A DNA stretch of 48,709 bases from CBDCOD01 sp965219665 (lineage in GTDB: Bacteria > Pseudomonadota > Gammaproteobacteria > CAKMZV01). Both the position numbers and the translations under genes were made by a program. Location of the stretch: contig CBDCOD010000008.1 in NCBI GenBank assembly GCA_965219665.1, positions 1 to 48,709 of the forward strand, given 5' to 3'. Positions 8,007 through 16,519 of the stretch are shown here, in pieces; within the stretch, counting starts at the first letter, position 1; every line of letters starts with the position of its first letter. The notes beneath the pieces are model-generated. The model was not told the origin of the DNA. It saw only the letters and a program-made list of their open reading frames with translations, and ran no database searches.

Positions 8007-9206
8007 CTATAAGTTTAGTTTTGCTGCGACAAAATCCGCATCTTTGTCTCCTCTGCCTGAGAGGTTCACTAATATAGATTTATCTTTAGGCATTTGCTTT
8101 GCTGTGCGCATTGCATAGGCAATAGCGTGTGCGCTTTCCAAAGCAGGGATAATCCCTTCTAATTGTGAGAGGGTCATAAAGGCGTCAAGGCATTCATCGT
8201 CACTGGCTACTTCGTATTCAACACGCTCAATGTCTTTTAAGTAGCAGTGCTGTGGTCCAACACCGGGGTAATCCAGTCCTGATGCAATTGAATATACGGG
8301 CAAGGGGTTGCCTTCTTGGTCTTGCAAGTTGTAACATTCAAATCCATGAATAGCGCCTTTTACCCCTTTGGTCATAGTGGCTGCGTGTTGCTCTGTGTCC
8401 AAGCCTAAGCCTGAGGGTTCAACGCCAACGATTTTTACTGATTCATCTTCTAAAAACGCGGTAAATAGCCCTATGGCATTTGAGCCACCACCAACGCAGG
8501 CCGTGATGATGTCAGGTAGTTTAGCGTATTTTTCCTGAAATTGTTCACGCGCTTCGTAACCCACGATGCTTTGAAAATCGCGTACCATTTTGGGGAATGG
8601 GTGTGGTCCAACTACTGAGCCGATTGCATAGAAAAAGTTTTCAGGGTCTTTCAAGTATTCCTCAAAGGCACTGTCAACGGCATCTTTCAAGGTTTTTGTT
8701 CCTCTGGTTACTGGCACCAGATTACAGCCTAGTATTTTCATTTTTACAACATTGGGATGCTCTTTTTCAATGTCAATTTGTCCCATGTGAATTTCACAAT
8801 CAATACCAACTAAGGCACACGCTGTGGATAGAGCTACACCATGCTGCCCTGCTCCAGTTTCGGCTAATACTTTGGTTTTCCCCATGTGCTTGGCTAATAG
8901 TGCCTCGCCTAAACAGTGGTTGATTTTATGTGCCCCTGTATGATTTAAGTCTTCTCGTTTGAAGTAAATTTGTGCTCCGCCCATTTTTTCTGATAACCGC
9001 TTAGCGTGATAAATGGGACTGGGTCGGCCAGTATATTCGGCATTCAAGCGCGCTAATTCTTCTTGAAATTCTTGAGTTTTTCTGACATGCTCGTAAGCAT
9101 CATTGATCTGATTCATGACATTAACCAATGGTGGAGGTAGTATTTGACCGCCATACTCACCAAAGTAGCCTTTTTCATTGGGCATTTCTGCAAAGTTGAA
9201 ATTCAT
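8007..9206 (-). CDS. trpB: Tryptophan synthase beta chain
   Basis: Condenses indole with L-serine to tryptophan using PLP; normally works in an alpha2beta2 complex with TrpA. 399 aa, usual length for the family. Lys94 in HTGAHKIN is the expected Schiff-base lysine, and GGGSNAIG is the phosphate-binding loop. ETGAGQHG, with the active-site Glu, is also present. I chose the internal ATG (MNFNFAEMPNE) because GGAGCGAG lies just before it; an in-frame upstream start would add seven residues. There is no trpA, trpC or trpF nearby, so trpB stands alone. Confidence 0.96.
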   Translation of the reverse strand: MNFNFAEMPNEKGYFGEYGGQILPPPLVNVMNQINDAYEHVRKTQEFQEELARLNAEYTGRPSPIYHAKRLSEKMGGAQIYFKREDLNHTGAHKINHCLGEALLAKHMGKTKVLAETGAGQHGVALSTACALVGIDCEIHMGQIDIEKEHPNVVKMKILGCNLVPVTRGTKTLKDAVDSAFEEYLKDPENFFYAIGSVVGPHPFPKMVRDFQSIVGYEAREQFQEKYAKLPDIITACVGGGSNAIGLFTAFLEDESVKIVGVEPSGLGLDTEQHAATMTKGVKGAIHGFECYNLQDQEGNPLPVYSIASGLDYPGVGPQHCYLKDIERVEYEVASDDECLDAFMTLSQLEGIIPALESAHAIAYAMRTAKQMPKDKSILVNLSGRGDKDADFVAAKLNL

Positions 9207-9546
9207 AATTTCTCGCTCCGTAATCAATTAAATTAAAATATTTCTATACATTTTACCCAATCAATTGCTGCACGCTGATAAAAATTACAATGCGTATGCT
9301 TACACGGTTTATGGTTAGAGCTGCATGGCAATTTTTTGGGGAGGGTACCGTGAAGTTTTTCCACCTGTTTTAAGGCAATAACCCCTATTTTTGTGATGTA
9401 CAGGTAAAATACTGTTTTTGATGGTTAGATATTGGCTCGTAACGCTCTTAAATGTTCTTGCTATCAACGCGATTACGAAGGTGTACGCAGTAGTCTAAGC
9501 ACCTGAATTTATCCCATTTTTGCCCAAATTTATTTTTTCTTGACTT
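9207..9546. other. Divergent intergenic region between trpB and the APC permease gene
   Basis: 340 bp without a convincing gene. It should hold promoters for both flanking genes, but I see no clear -35/-10 pair. It contains an 8-codon mini-ORF (9350-9373) preceded by GGGGAGGG. Confidence 0.5.
9350..9373 (+). other. Possible leader peptide upstream of the permease gene
   Basis: A GTG-started mini-ORF encoding MKFFHLF and a stop, with a strong GGGGAGGG upstream. Three of seven residues are Phe. It lies about 175 bp before the APC permease start. A translated attenuator is conceivable, but short ORFs of this kind arise by chance and I could not draw alternative hairpins with confidence. Confidence 0.15.
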
Positions 9547-10755
9547 GTGACTAATCAAATAACTCTTGTACGCCGTATTGGCTTTCCGTTACTGTTTCTC
9601 TATGGGCTGGGTACCATATTGGGAGCAGGTATTTATGTGTTGGTGGGTAAGGTTGCAGGTGAGGCGGGTTTGTTAGCACCGCTTTCTTTTGCTGTCGCGG
9701 CAGTCATTGCGTGGCTGACGGCTCTAAGTTATGGGCAGCTGGCGGTGCTGTTTCCTCGTAGTGCTGGTGAGGCTGCCTATGTGGAGGCAGGTTTTGGTTT
9801 GCGCTGGTTGACGATATCAATCGGTTTGCTGATTACTTTTACGGGCATTGTGTCTGCTGCGGCTTTGATTAGAGGTTTTTTGGGGTATGTGCAGGTGTTG
9901 TTCCCTGTAGACGATGTTGTGGGTATGTTGTTGATGCTGGCGGTGCTGACTCTGCTTGCGGCTTGGGGCATTGCGGAGTCTTTGTTTGCTGCGGCGATGA
10001 TTACGCTGATTGAAGTGGCGGGTTTAGCATTGGTGTTGTACTATAGTGGTGATGTCTTGATGAAGTTACCTACTCAGTTTGAGCAAGTGTTAATACCTAC
10101 AAATACTCTGGAAGTAGTCGGGGTATTGTCGGGTGCTTTTTTGGCTTTTTATGCCTTTATTGGTTTTGAGGATATGGTTAATATTGTGGAGGAGGTTAAG
10201 GAGCCGCAGAAGCAGATGCCGCGTGCTATTATGGCGGCGATAACTGTGTCCACCACGCTCTATATTTTGATTGCATTAGTGGCTGTATTGTCCCTGCCTC
10301 TGGATCAGTTGGTTAGTAGCAATGCACCTTTGGCAACTATCATTGCAAACAGAACAACAACAGGGGTGCAGGTTCTCGCGCTGATTAGTATTTTTGCTAT
10401 CGTGAACGGGGTGCTGATTCAAATGATTATGGCATCAAGGGTTATTTATGGAATGTCTTCACAATACGGTGGCCCTAATTGGTTGCACCGTGTAAATGCC
10501 AAAACACGAACACCGCTTATAGCAACGCTGTTAGTCAGTGTGTTGATTGCATTATTTGCTGTGTTTTTGCCATTAGTGCAGCTGGCTAAACTATCCAGTT
10601 TTGTGGTGTTGATTGTCTTTTGTTTAGTGAATTTTTCAGCACTGAGACTGCACTGGGATGCGCGTTATCAAAGTCGTATTAAGGGCCGTAGTTATCCTTT
10701 ATTGGCAGGCGTGTTGTGTTTAGCCATGTTATTGTTTCAAGTGCTATCAAATTAG
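9547..10755 (+). CDS. APC-family amino acid permease
   Basis: 402 aa hydrophobic protein with about 11-12 predicted membrane spans. The first span carries the glycine-rich GLGTILGAGIYVLVGKVAG typical of the amino acid-polyamine-organocation superfamily, and FYAFIGFEDMVNIVEEVK, in the middle, is the conserved segment around span 6 and its loop. A proton- or sodium-coupled amino acid importer is likely; the substrate cannot be read from sequence. The start is GTG at the beginning of MTNQITLVRRIG. It appears to be transcribed alone, since 229 bp follow before the next gene. Confidence 0.88.
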   Translation: MTNQITLVRRIGFPLLFLYGLGTILGAGIYVLVGKVAGEAGLLAPLSFAVAAVIAWLTALSYGQLAVLFPRSAGEAAYVEAGFGLRWLTISIGLLITFTGIVSAAALIRGFLGYVQVLFPVDDVVGMLLMLAVLTLLAAWGIAESLFAAAMITLIEVAGLALVLYYSGDVLMKLPTQFEQVLIPTNTLEVVGVLSGAFLAFYAFIGFEDMVNIVEEVKEPQKQMPRAIMAAITVSTTLYILIALVAVLSLPLDQLVSSNAPLATIIANRTTTGVQVLALISIFAIVNGVLIQMIMASRVIYGMSSQYGGPNWLHRVNAKTRTPLIATLLVSVLIALFAVFLPLVQLAKLSSFVVLIVFCLVNFSALRLHWDARYQSRIKGRSYPLLAGVLCLAMLLFQVLSN

Positions 10756-10834
10756 ACGTTGCAGCTCATAAAATGTTGCTTGATGGAACACCTGACCGCA
10801 GTGTGTGGTAGATTAAATAGAAAGTGCTTAAGTG

Positions 10835-10863
10835 TTGAGCAGTGTGTTCGTGTGTTGTACAAT
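10835..10863 (+). promoter_or_regulatory. Sigma70-type promoter for the methyltransferase-rnhA group
   Basis: TTGAGC at 10835-10840 and TACAAT at 10858-10863, separated by exactly 17 bp, about 120 bp before the methyltransferase start. Four of six and five of six matches to the consensus hexamers. Confidence 0.5.
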
Positions 10864-10984
10864 CACGGGACAGTTTTTACCATTCGGGTTTTCTAAGCTG
10901 TCTATCTTAATTTGAGGTCTTAATTGGATATATTGAGTGTTAAGGGGACTAGCAAGGCAGGCTTGTACAGCACATTCGTTTATC

Positions 10985-11653
10985 ATGATACAGCAAAGCT
11001 TTGAGCATTGGCAGTGGTGGCTCCAAGAAAATGAGGGCAGAAATAGTGCGTTGTACGAAAATCAGGCGTTACTGTATTATTTGCAACAGACACATGCAGA
11101 GCGTTTTTTAGTTGTGGGGGCATCAGAGCGTTGGCGCCCGCCATGGAGTGGATTGAAGGCACCGCTGATGCTGGAGACGGCTATCAAACCGCAGATAGGC
11201 ACGCATTTTCAGTCTCAGGTGCATCAGTTAGGCGTGGCTTCACAGTCTATGCAGGTGGTGGTATTGCCACATACCTTAGATTGGTCTAACGATAGAGAGG
11301 CGATATTGTCAGAGGTGTGGCGTATATTACAAGCAAATGGATTATGTTTTATTTTGCTTTATAACCACTCTGTTCTGGCACGTTGGGTGTGGGGGCGTAG
11401 TTCTTTTAGATTGCTTACAAAAAATCTACCAGAAACGCCGCTCAAAAATTTTTCTAAACTCTATAAGCAACAGGGTTTTGAAAAAGTATTACAGACAGGA
11501 CTTGTTCCTTCGCATAAATATGCTAAAACGCACTACTGGTCAGCCATGTTGGGCATGGGACGCTTGATTGTGTTGAAAAAAAATGTCGTGCGTATGCGTA
11601 TGAGGCCTGTTACGGGTGGCTTTAGAAATGTTGATGTGCAGCCTGCATGTTAG
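10985..11653 (+). CDS. Class I SAM-dependent methyltransferase-like protein, YafS-like
   Basis: 222 aa from the ATG at MIQQSFEHWQWWLQ; the longer frame starting upstream is less likely. It resembles the methyltransferase encoded next to rnhA in enteric bacteria (YafS): RFLVVGASER stands where motif I would be, then MQVVVLPHTLDWSND and a post-motif EVWRILQANG typical of the methyltransferase fold. The glycine-rich motif I is degenerate (VVGASERW), so activity is uncertain. Its substrate is not known in any species to my knowledge. It ends 22 bp before rnhA. Confidence 0.75.
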   Translation: MIQQSFEHWQWWLQENEGRNSALYENQALLYYLQQTHAERFLVVGASERWRPPWSGLKAPLMLETAIKPQIGTHFQSQVHQLGVASQSMQVVVLPHTLDWSNDREAILSEVWRILQANGLCFILLYNHSVLARWVWGRSSFRLLTKNLPETPLKNFSKLYKQQGFEKVLQTGLVPSHKYAKTHYWSAMLGMGRLIVLKKNVVRMRMRPVTGGFRNVDVQPAC

Positions 11654-11675
11654 CAAGGTAAGTATAGTTAGTTTT

Positions 11676-12125
11676 ATGCGCAAACAGGTGAAGATTTATA
11701 CAGATGGCGGCTGCCGCGGCAACCCTGGCAAGGGCGGATGGGGGGCTGTGCTTTTTTATGATGAACATAGTAAAGAAATTAGCGGTTATGCTGCTAATAC
11801 AACGAATAACCAAATGGAACTTACTGCGGTGATTGAGGCACTGAGGTTGCTGAAATTTTCTTGTGATGTGATTGTGCTAACAGATTCTAAATATGTATGT
11901 GACGGTGTCGTGAAGTGGCTGCCTAATTGGAAGCAGAAGAACTGGAGAACGGCTGCCAATAAGCCCGTTAAAAATGTACAGCTTTGGCAACAGTTAGATG
12001 TTCTGCTTAGCAAGCATAGTGTGCGTTGGGAATGGCTAAAAGGACATAATGGAGACACCTATAATGAGCGCGCTGATTGGCTGGCTAATCAAGCCATGGA
12101 CGCTAAAGAGTTAGATAGAATATGA
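11676..12125 (+). CDS. rnhA: Ribonuclease HI
   Basis: Cleaves RNA in RNA-DNA hybrids, removing R-loops and primers. 149 aa, close to the usual 155. Visible are YTDGGCRGNPGKGGW with the first catalytic Asp, NNQMELTAV with the Glu, LTDSKYV with the second Asp, the KGHNG histidine loop and the final ERADWLAN Asp. The start at MRKQVKIYTDG was chosen by family alignment; a longer in-frame ORF reaches back into the previous gene. Its stop overlaps the start of the next gene by 4 bp (ATGA). Confidence 0.96.
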   Translation: MRKQVKIYTDGGCRGNPGKGGWGAVLFYDEHSKEISGYAANTTNNQMELTAVIEALRLLKFSCDVIVLTDSKYVCDGVVKWLPNWKQKNWRTAANKPVKNVQLWQQLDVLLSKHSVRWEWLKGHNGDTYNERADWLANQAMDAKELDRI

Positions 12126-14530
12126 TTTCATCACTGACACTGCGTTTATCTAGAATATTTAATGCGCGACAAACGCCAGCGCAGCGTGCTTTTGCGTTGA
12201 CTTTGGGTGTGGTGTTTGGTCTAACACCTTTGCTGGCACCACATAATGTTGCTATTTTTGTTATTTATTTGTTGTTTCGCATTAATGGCATTGCTTTTTC
12301 AAGCGGTTGGATTATCGCTGAAGCAGTGGCCCTTACGCTTTTTTCGGTGTTAGAGGGCGTAGGACTACATCTGTTGTCTCTGCCATCATTGCGTCTATTC
12401 TGGACTGAGGCGTATAACAGTGCCTTATGGCGGTTCTTTGAATTTAATGATGCATTGATTTTAGGTAGCGTTATAGTTGCATTAGCAATCGCTCCGCTTA
12501 TCTTTGCAGTGAGTTGGGCTGTTCTGCGATTCTATAAAGAGCAATTTCTAGCGCGTTTTCTGGCACTGTCAACAGTTAAAAAAATACAGCAGAGCAAAGC
12601 TGCCTTTCTTATCCAGATTATCACTAAGCCAGCTGTAGATAGCAGTTCACCCAGTTGGTTATCTAAAGGCGGCAGTATAACACTTGCAGCCATATTACTC
12701 TGCGCAGGGGGCGGATATTGGCTGTTAAATTCGATTTATATTAAGAATCAATTAGAAAATACATTTAGTCAGTGGTGGGGAGCACCTGTGGCTATTGAGG
12801 CATTGCATTTTTCTTTATCCCCTATTACGTTGTCGCTACACAATGTGCATGTGGCAGACCCCAATAATCGATACCAGAATAGAGTAGAGTTTGATAATTT
12901 GAAGGTAACGTTGAGTATGTACCATCGTGTAGTGGGGCGTTGGGTGCTTGAGGACTTGGCATTGACCAATGTGCGCCTTGATGTTCCGCGAAAAACACCT
13001 TATGCACTACAACAAGCCCCAGCAGATTCTGCACATACTGTAGAGCAAAGCGTATCTGAAATAACTGCTTCTCAAGGTGGTATAGCAGATATAGTCCCCG
13101 CTTCCATAGATTTTGATATCATCTGGGAGGTGGCAAGTTCTAATACTCGCACTCGCCAAAAGGCAATGCATGTGGCGGTCAAAGCAGCACAAGATGCCTT
13201 TGCTCCCATAGAAAAGGGGTTGCCAAGCATACTCCAATCACATGAGCAGGCATTAGGGGCATTATTGCAGTCAAGCGGCAGTGTTCAGCAAATAGGAGAA
13301 CAGCTTACACAATGGAATACTGTGCAGCAGAATATCACCCAAGATATGGAGCGCCTGCGTGTTTGGGGGGAGCAAGCAGATATACAAATTGATTTGGCAA
13401 CTCAGGCCATATTAAAGTTAGAAACCGGAGTTGATGACGATATACGGCAAGGACTTCAATTGATTTCTCAACAACCCAGAAGCAGTTCTGAGCTAATGGC
13501 GACTATTTATGGTGCTCAAGCACAGCACAATTTTGATCAGCTACAGCGCTGGTATGTGCAGAGTGCTCCTTTTATTGAGCGTATTAAAGCATGGCTTTCA
13601 GCGTATACGAGCAAGCAGAATACCCATCAGAGTAGCTTGCTTTTTTCTGGCGAGCATGTGGCTTTTGAGGAGGCAGATCCCCAGCCAGTCTTTAATATCA
13701 AGCGTCTTGTTCTATCCGTAGATTATGAGGATGCCCAATGGCGAATTGCTGGAAACAATATTCATTTTAATCATGCAAGCAGCGGTCAATTTTCTACTCT
13801 AAAACTCCAGTCAGATGATGCCATCCCTATAGTGATTGAGGGGGTTGTTGATTATCGCAAAGCAGGGAATGGGTTTTCACAGTGGCGCTTTGGACAAGAA
13901 TTGCATACAGAAAAGGATAAAAAATTAGTGGACAATGCAGGATTTTCACTACATATTGCACAGGCTAATACACTATTAGGCGGCAGTATTAAACTGGAGG
14001 AAAATGGCAATGTACAGGGAAATTTGCAGCGTTCTTATGAAGCCGTGCAATGGGATACTGCCAGTTACCGAGAACGTCCTGATATTGGACAATACATGGT
14101 GCCTTTACTGGCGGATATTAGCGAATTTTTGATAGATGTCTCAATTGATGGTAGCTTGTTAGCCCCAAAAGTAGGGGTTAGTTCAAGCATGGAGCGGCAT
14201 TTAGATAATGTGTTCAAACGGATTAGAACGAAAAGCGCCAAGCAAACCGAACAGCGTTTGCGCCAAAAAATGCAGGCATTTGTCCAGACAGAAAAAGAAA
14301 AAATATCTACTGATTTTATTAATCTAAAAGCCAGTAAGCAGCGCTTGGATCGTTCTCAAATAGTGTTACAGAAGTTGCTGGCGCAGGGAGAGAAACAGTT
14401 CTTAGATAATCGCTTAAATCGTGAAAAAGAGCGTATCAATCAACAAAAAGAACAGCAAGAAGAGCAACTCAAAAAAGATATACAAAATACTATAAAAAGC
14501 CGTTTCCCCAAAATAAAAGGGTTACCTTAA
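12122..14530 (+). CDS. Fusion of DUF2062/TIGR03546-like and TIGR03545/AsmA-like domains
   Basis: 802 aa, function unknown. Residues 1-170 resemble DUF2062/TIGR03546: two or three membrane spans with TLGVVFGLTPLLAPHNV. A further span near 185-205 (ITLAAILLCAGGGYWLL) leads into a long part of about 590 residues that resembles TIGR03545, an AsmA-type family. It opens with the typical SLSPITLSLHNVHVADPNN (lipid-transfer-like repeating strands) and ends in a long charged coiled coil (about 690-795). From memory, TIGR03545 and TIGR03546 are usually a pair of adjacent genes in organisms with an outer membrane; here they appear as one reading frame. A role at the envelope is an inference. It overlaps rnhA by 4 bp. 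Confidence 0.72.
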   Translation: MISSLTLRLSRIFNARQTPAQRAFALTLGVVFGLTPLLAPHNVAIFVIYLLFRINGIAFSSGWIIAEAVALTLFSVLEGVGLHLLSLPSLRLFWTEAYNSALWRFFEFNDALILGSVIVALAIAPLIFAVSWAVLRFYKEQFLARFLALSTVKKIQQSKAAFLIQIITKPAVDSSSPSWLSKGGSITLAAILLCAGGGYWLLNSIYIKNQLENTFSQWWGAPVAIEALHFSLSPITLSLHNVHVADPNNRYQNRVEFDNLKVTLSMYHRVVGRWVLEDLALTNVRLDVPRKTPYALQQAPADSAHTVEQSVSEITASQGGIADIVPASIDFDIIWEVASSNTRTRQKAMHVAVKAAQDAFAPIEKGLPSILQSHEQALGALLQSSGSVQQIGEQLTQWNTVQQNITQDMERLRVWGEQADIQIDLATQAILKLETGVDDDIRQGLQLISQQPRSSSELMATIYGAQAQHNFDQLQRWYVQSAPFIERIKAWLSAYTSKQNTHQSSLLFSGEHVAFEEADPQPVFNIKRLVLSVDYEDAQWRIAGNNIHFNHASSGQFSTLKLQSDDAIPIVIEGVVDYRKAGNGFSQWRFGQELHTEKDKKLVDNAGFSLHIAQANTLLGGSIKLEENGNVQGNLQRSYEAVQWDTASYRERPDIGQYMVPLLADISEFLIDVSIDGSLLAPKVGVSSSMERHLDNVFKRIRTKSAKQTEQRLRQKMQAFVQTEKEKISTDFINLKASKQRLDRSQIVLQKLLAQGEKQFLDNRLNREKERINQQKEQQEEQLKKDIQNTIKSRFPKIKGLP

Positions 14531-14544
14531 TTGTATTTTAGCGC

Positions 14545-15015
14545 ATGAATAAGGCATATAGTACGCGCTGGTATCACCTACTCGCACATGGGTTTGGCAG
14601 TGGACTACTCCCTAAAGCACCTGGCACTTGGGGCTCTATAGCAGCTGCCATTGTTTGGTGGTTTGCTATCCAGCCATTGCCCCTGTGGTTGGCAACAGTT
14701 GTAGTTGCTATAGCATTTGCTATAGCGCCGTGGATATGTGCTACCAGTAGTTTAGACTGGGGACAAAAAGACCACCCCCGCGTTGTGTGGGATGAATGGG
14801 TCGGCGTATGGATTGCATTGTTGCCCCTACAGCAACACTTTAATCTTGCCTTATTTATCTTTGGCATTATCCTATTTCGCGTATTAGATATTACCAAACC
14901 ACCGCCTGTGCGTTATTTTGATAATATAGACAGCGGCTGGGGAATTTTATTAGATGATGTAGTAGCCGGTATGCTCAGTGCGGGCGCTATTGTACTGCTG
15001 GTCAATGCGAGATGA
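14545..15015 (+). CDS. pgpA: Phosphatidylglycerophosphatase A
   Basis: Removes phosphate from phosphatidylglycerophosphate to give phosphatidylglycerol in the inner membrane. 156 aa with the PgpA signature: HGFGSGLLPKAPGTWGSI at the N-terminus, a conserved WDEWVGVW, and DDVVAGMLSAG at the end; about four membrane spans. It follows the fusion gene by 14 bp and is probably in the same transcription unit. The plus-strand run ends here. Confidence 0.95.
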   Translation: MNKAYSTRWYHLLAHGFGSGLLPKAPGTWGSIAAAIVWWFAIQPLPLWLATVVVAIAFAIAPWICATSSLDWGQKDHPRVVWDEWVGVWIALLPLQQHFNLALFIFGIILFRVLDITKPPPVRYFDNIDSGWGILLDDVVAGMLSAGAIVLLVNAR

Positions 15016-15180
15016 TTTCAGCAACCAATTGCTGAGTCAGAGCGTTGTCACTGTCAAGTGGAATGCGTGTAGCGGTTAAACGACTCTACTTCTGACGACA
15101 CGCTTCTTCATAGCTTTCAAATATCCAATCAGCTATCTGCCGAGCAGTAAGTTTTTGTTCTGGTCGCTGCTGTGCCTGCC
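15002..15180 (-). pseudogene. ORF relic with an internal stop downstream of glmM
   Basis: On the minus strand one frame is open from the end of glmM to 15002 except for a single TAG at 15086-15088. Before it, the frame reads QKLTARQIADWIFESYEEAC, after it RIPLDSDNALTQQLVAEI, both protein-like in composition. There is no start codon at its 5' end, and it begins inside glmM. It could be the 3' end of a lost gene with a nonsense mutation, or an accidental open frame. I do not recognise a family. Confidence 0.3.
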
Positions 15181-16515
15181 TTATACTTCTATTGCTGCTT
15201 CATATTGATTATGCTGCGTTCGGATGTATTCTCTTATCTGCTCTGCCTGCTGTTCTGCCTGTGCTACATTGGGCATTTCGACCATGATGCGTACCAGTGG
15301 CTCAGTACCTGAAGCACGTATCAGCACCCTCCCCCCTATTCTCTCAATTACTGCTTGCTGCTTGCTCAAATAATGAGCAATCTCTGCTTGCTCTAATAGT
15401 TGCTTGGCATTTTGCACACGCTCATTGATAAGCACTAATGGATGCGGCTGATAATCCGATAGCAAATCAGATAGGCGGCATTGGTGCTGTGCCATGAGAT
15501 TAAGTACTGTGATTGCTGCTAACAAGCCATCCCCTGTGGGGTTTTCTTGCATGCAAATTACATGCCCTGAGGGCTCAGCTCCGTATTGCCATCCTTTTTC
15601 TAACAATGCTTCTAAGACGTACTGATCCCCTACTGCTGTGCGTGTAAAGCCGACTTGTAAGCCATTTAGTGCCTGCTCTAAACCCAGATTACTCATCTGT
15701 GTACCTACAACCCCGCTGCCTTGGTGGGCTAAAAAGCGCGCCAAAATATAGAGAATAGCATCACCATCTACAAGCGTTCCTTGTTCATCTACCAAGTGCA
15801 CTCTATCACCATCACCATCTAAGATGATGCCAACCTGTGCATTGGTTTTACGGACAGTTTCAATAGCATTTTGAGGATTGGTAACGCCCGAACATACATT
15901 GATGTTTTCACCATTCGGATGGCTTGCTACCTCAATTAGTTGACTTGGCAGTGCACTAAATAACGGTGCAATCCAAGCAGAAGCTGCCCCATTAGCAGCA
16001 TCGACCACAATGCGACCATGATTAAAATCAGCAGGTAGTCTGGCTTGCAGCATATCCCAGTATGCATCAGCGTTAGTGCTAAAAAACTGCCCTTTCCCAG
16101 AACCCTCTGGTAGATGCTCTTGCTGCATCAAGGATTCAAAATGTGTGCGTTGCTGTGCACTCAGCTTGCGCCCTTTATGATTGAAAAATTTAATGCCGTT
16201 GTCTTGCCATGGATTGTGCGAGGCGGTGACCATAATACCTAAAGCGTACCCATCGGCAGCGGTCATATAAGCTAGTACGGGGGTTGGAACTATTCCTAAG
16301 TAAGCAACAGTAATCCCCCACTGTCGCAGGCAGGTTTTTATAGTATCAATCACTTCTTGTGTGGAAAAGCGCGTGTCTCCTGCTATGATAACGCGCCTAT
16401 TATTACCCGCTGCAACGTAGGATCCGACTGCATGCGCAACCTGCTGCACAATAGCACGGTTCAAAGCAGGCGATCCGTATCGCCCACGAATGCCATCTGT
16501 GCCAAATACAGGCAA
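15181..16515 (-). CDS. glmM: Phosphoglucosamine mutase
   Basis: Interconverts glucosamine-6-phosphate and glucosamine-1-phosphate for UDP-GlcNAc, the precursor of peptidoglycan and LPS. 444 aa, normal length. FGTDGIRG opens the protein; the phosphoserine loop is TASHNP with Ser99; the metal-binding DGDGDR and the sugar-binding EPSGH are present, and RASGTEP near the C-terminus binds phosphate. The start is TTG, 4 bp after the stop of the citrate synthase gene, with AGAGG in that gene's end acting as ribosome site. Cotranscription with gltA is likely. The usual neighbour folP is not present. Confidence 0.96.
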   Translation of the reverse strand: MPVFGTDGIRGRYGSPALNRAIVQQVAHAVGSYVAAGNNRRVIIAGDTRFSTQEVIDTIKTCLRQWGITVAYLGIVPTPVLAYMTAADGYALGIMVTASHNPWQDNGIKFFNHKGRKLSAQQRTHFESLMQQEHLPEGSGKGQFFSTNADAYWDMLQARLPADFNHGRIVVDAANGAASAWIAPLFSALPSQLIEVASHPNGENINVCSGVTNPQNAIETVRKTNAQVGIILDGDGDRVHLVDEQGTLVDGDAILYILARFLAHQGSGVVGTQMSNLGLEQALNGLQVGFTRTAVGDQYVLEALLEKGWQYGAEPSGHVICMQENPTGDGLLAAITVLNLMAQHQCRLSDLLSDYQPHPLVLINERVQNAKQLLEQAEIAHYLSKQQAVIERIGGRVLIRASGTEPLVRIMVEMPNVAQAEQQAEQIREYIRTQHNQYEAAIEV

Positions 16516-16519
16516 GGTT

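Noticed and set aside
8597..8923. Long antisense ORFs inside trpB, gltA, aroA, parC, mreB and other genes
   Set aside because: All are shadows of strongly conserved genes in the other frame and have no own domains or ribosome sites.
7629..9546. Integrase gene or complete attI beside the array
   Set aside because: No tyrosine recombinase reading frame exists here in any frame, and only a single core site was found.
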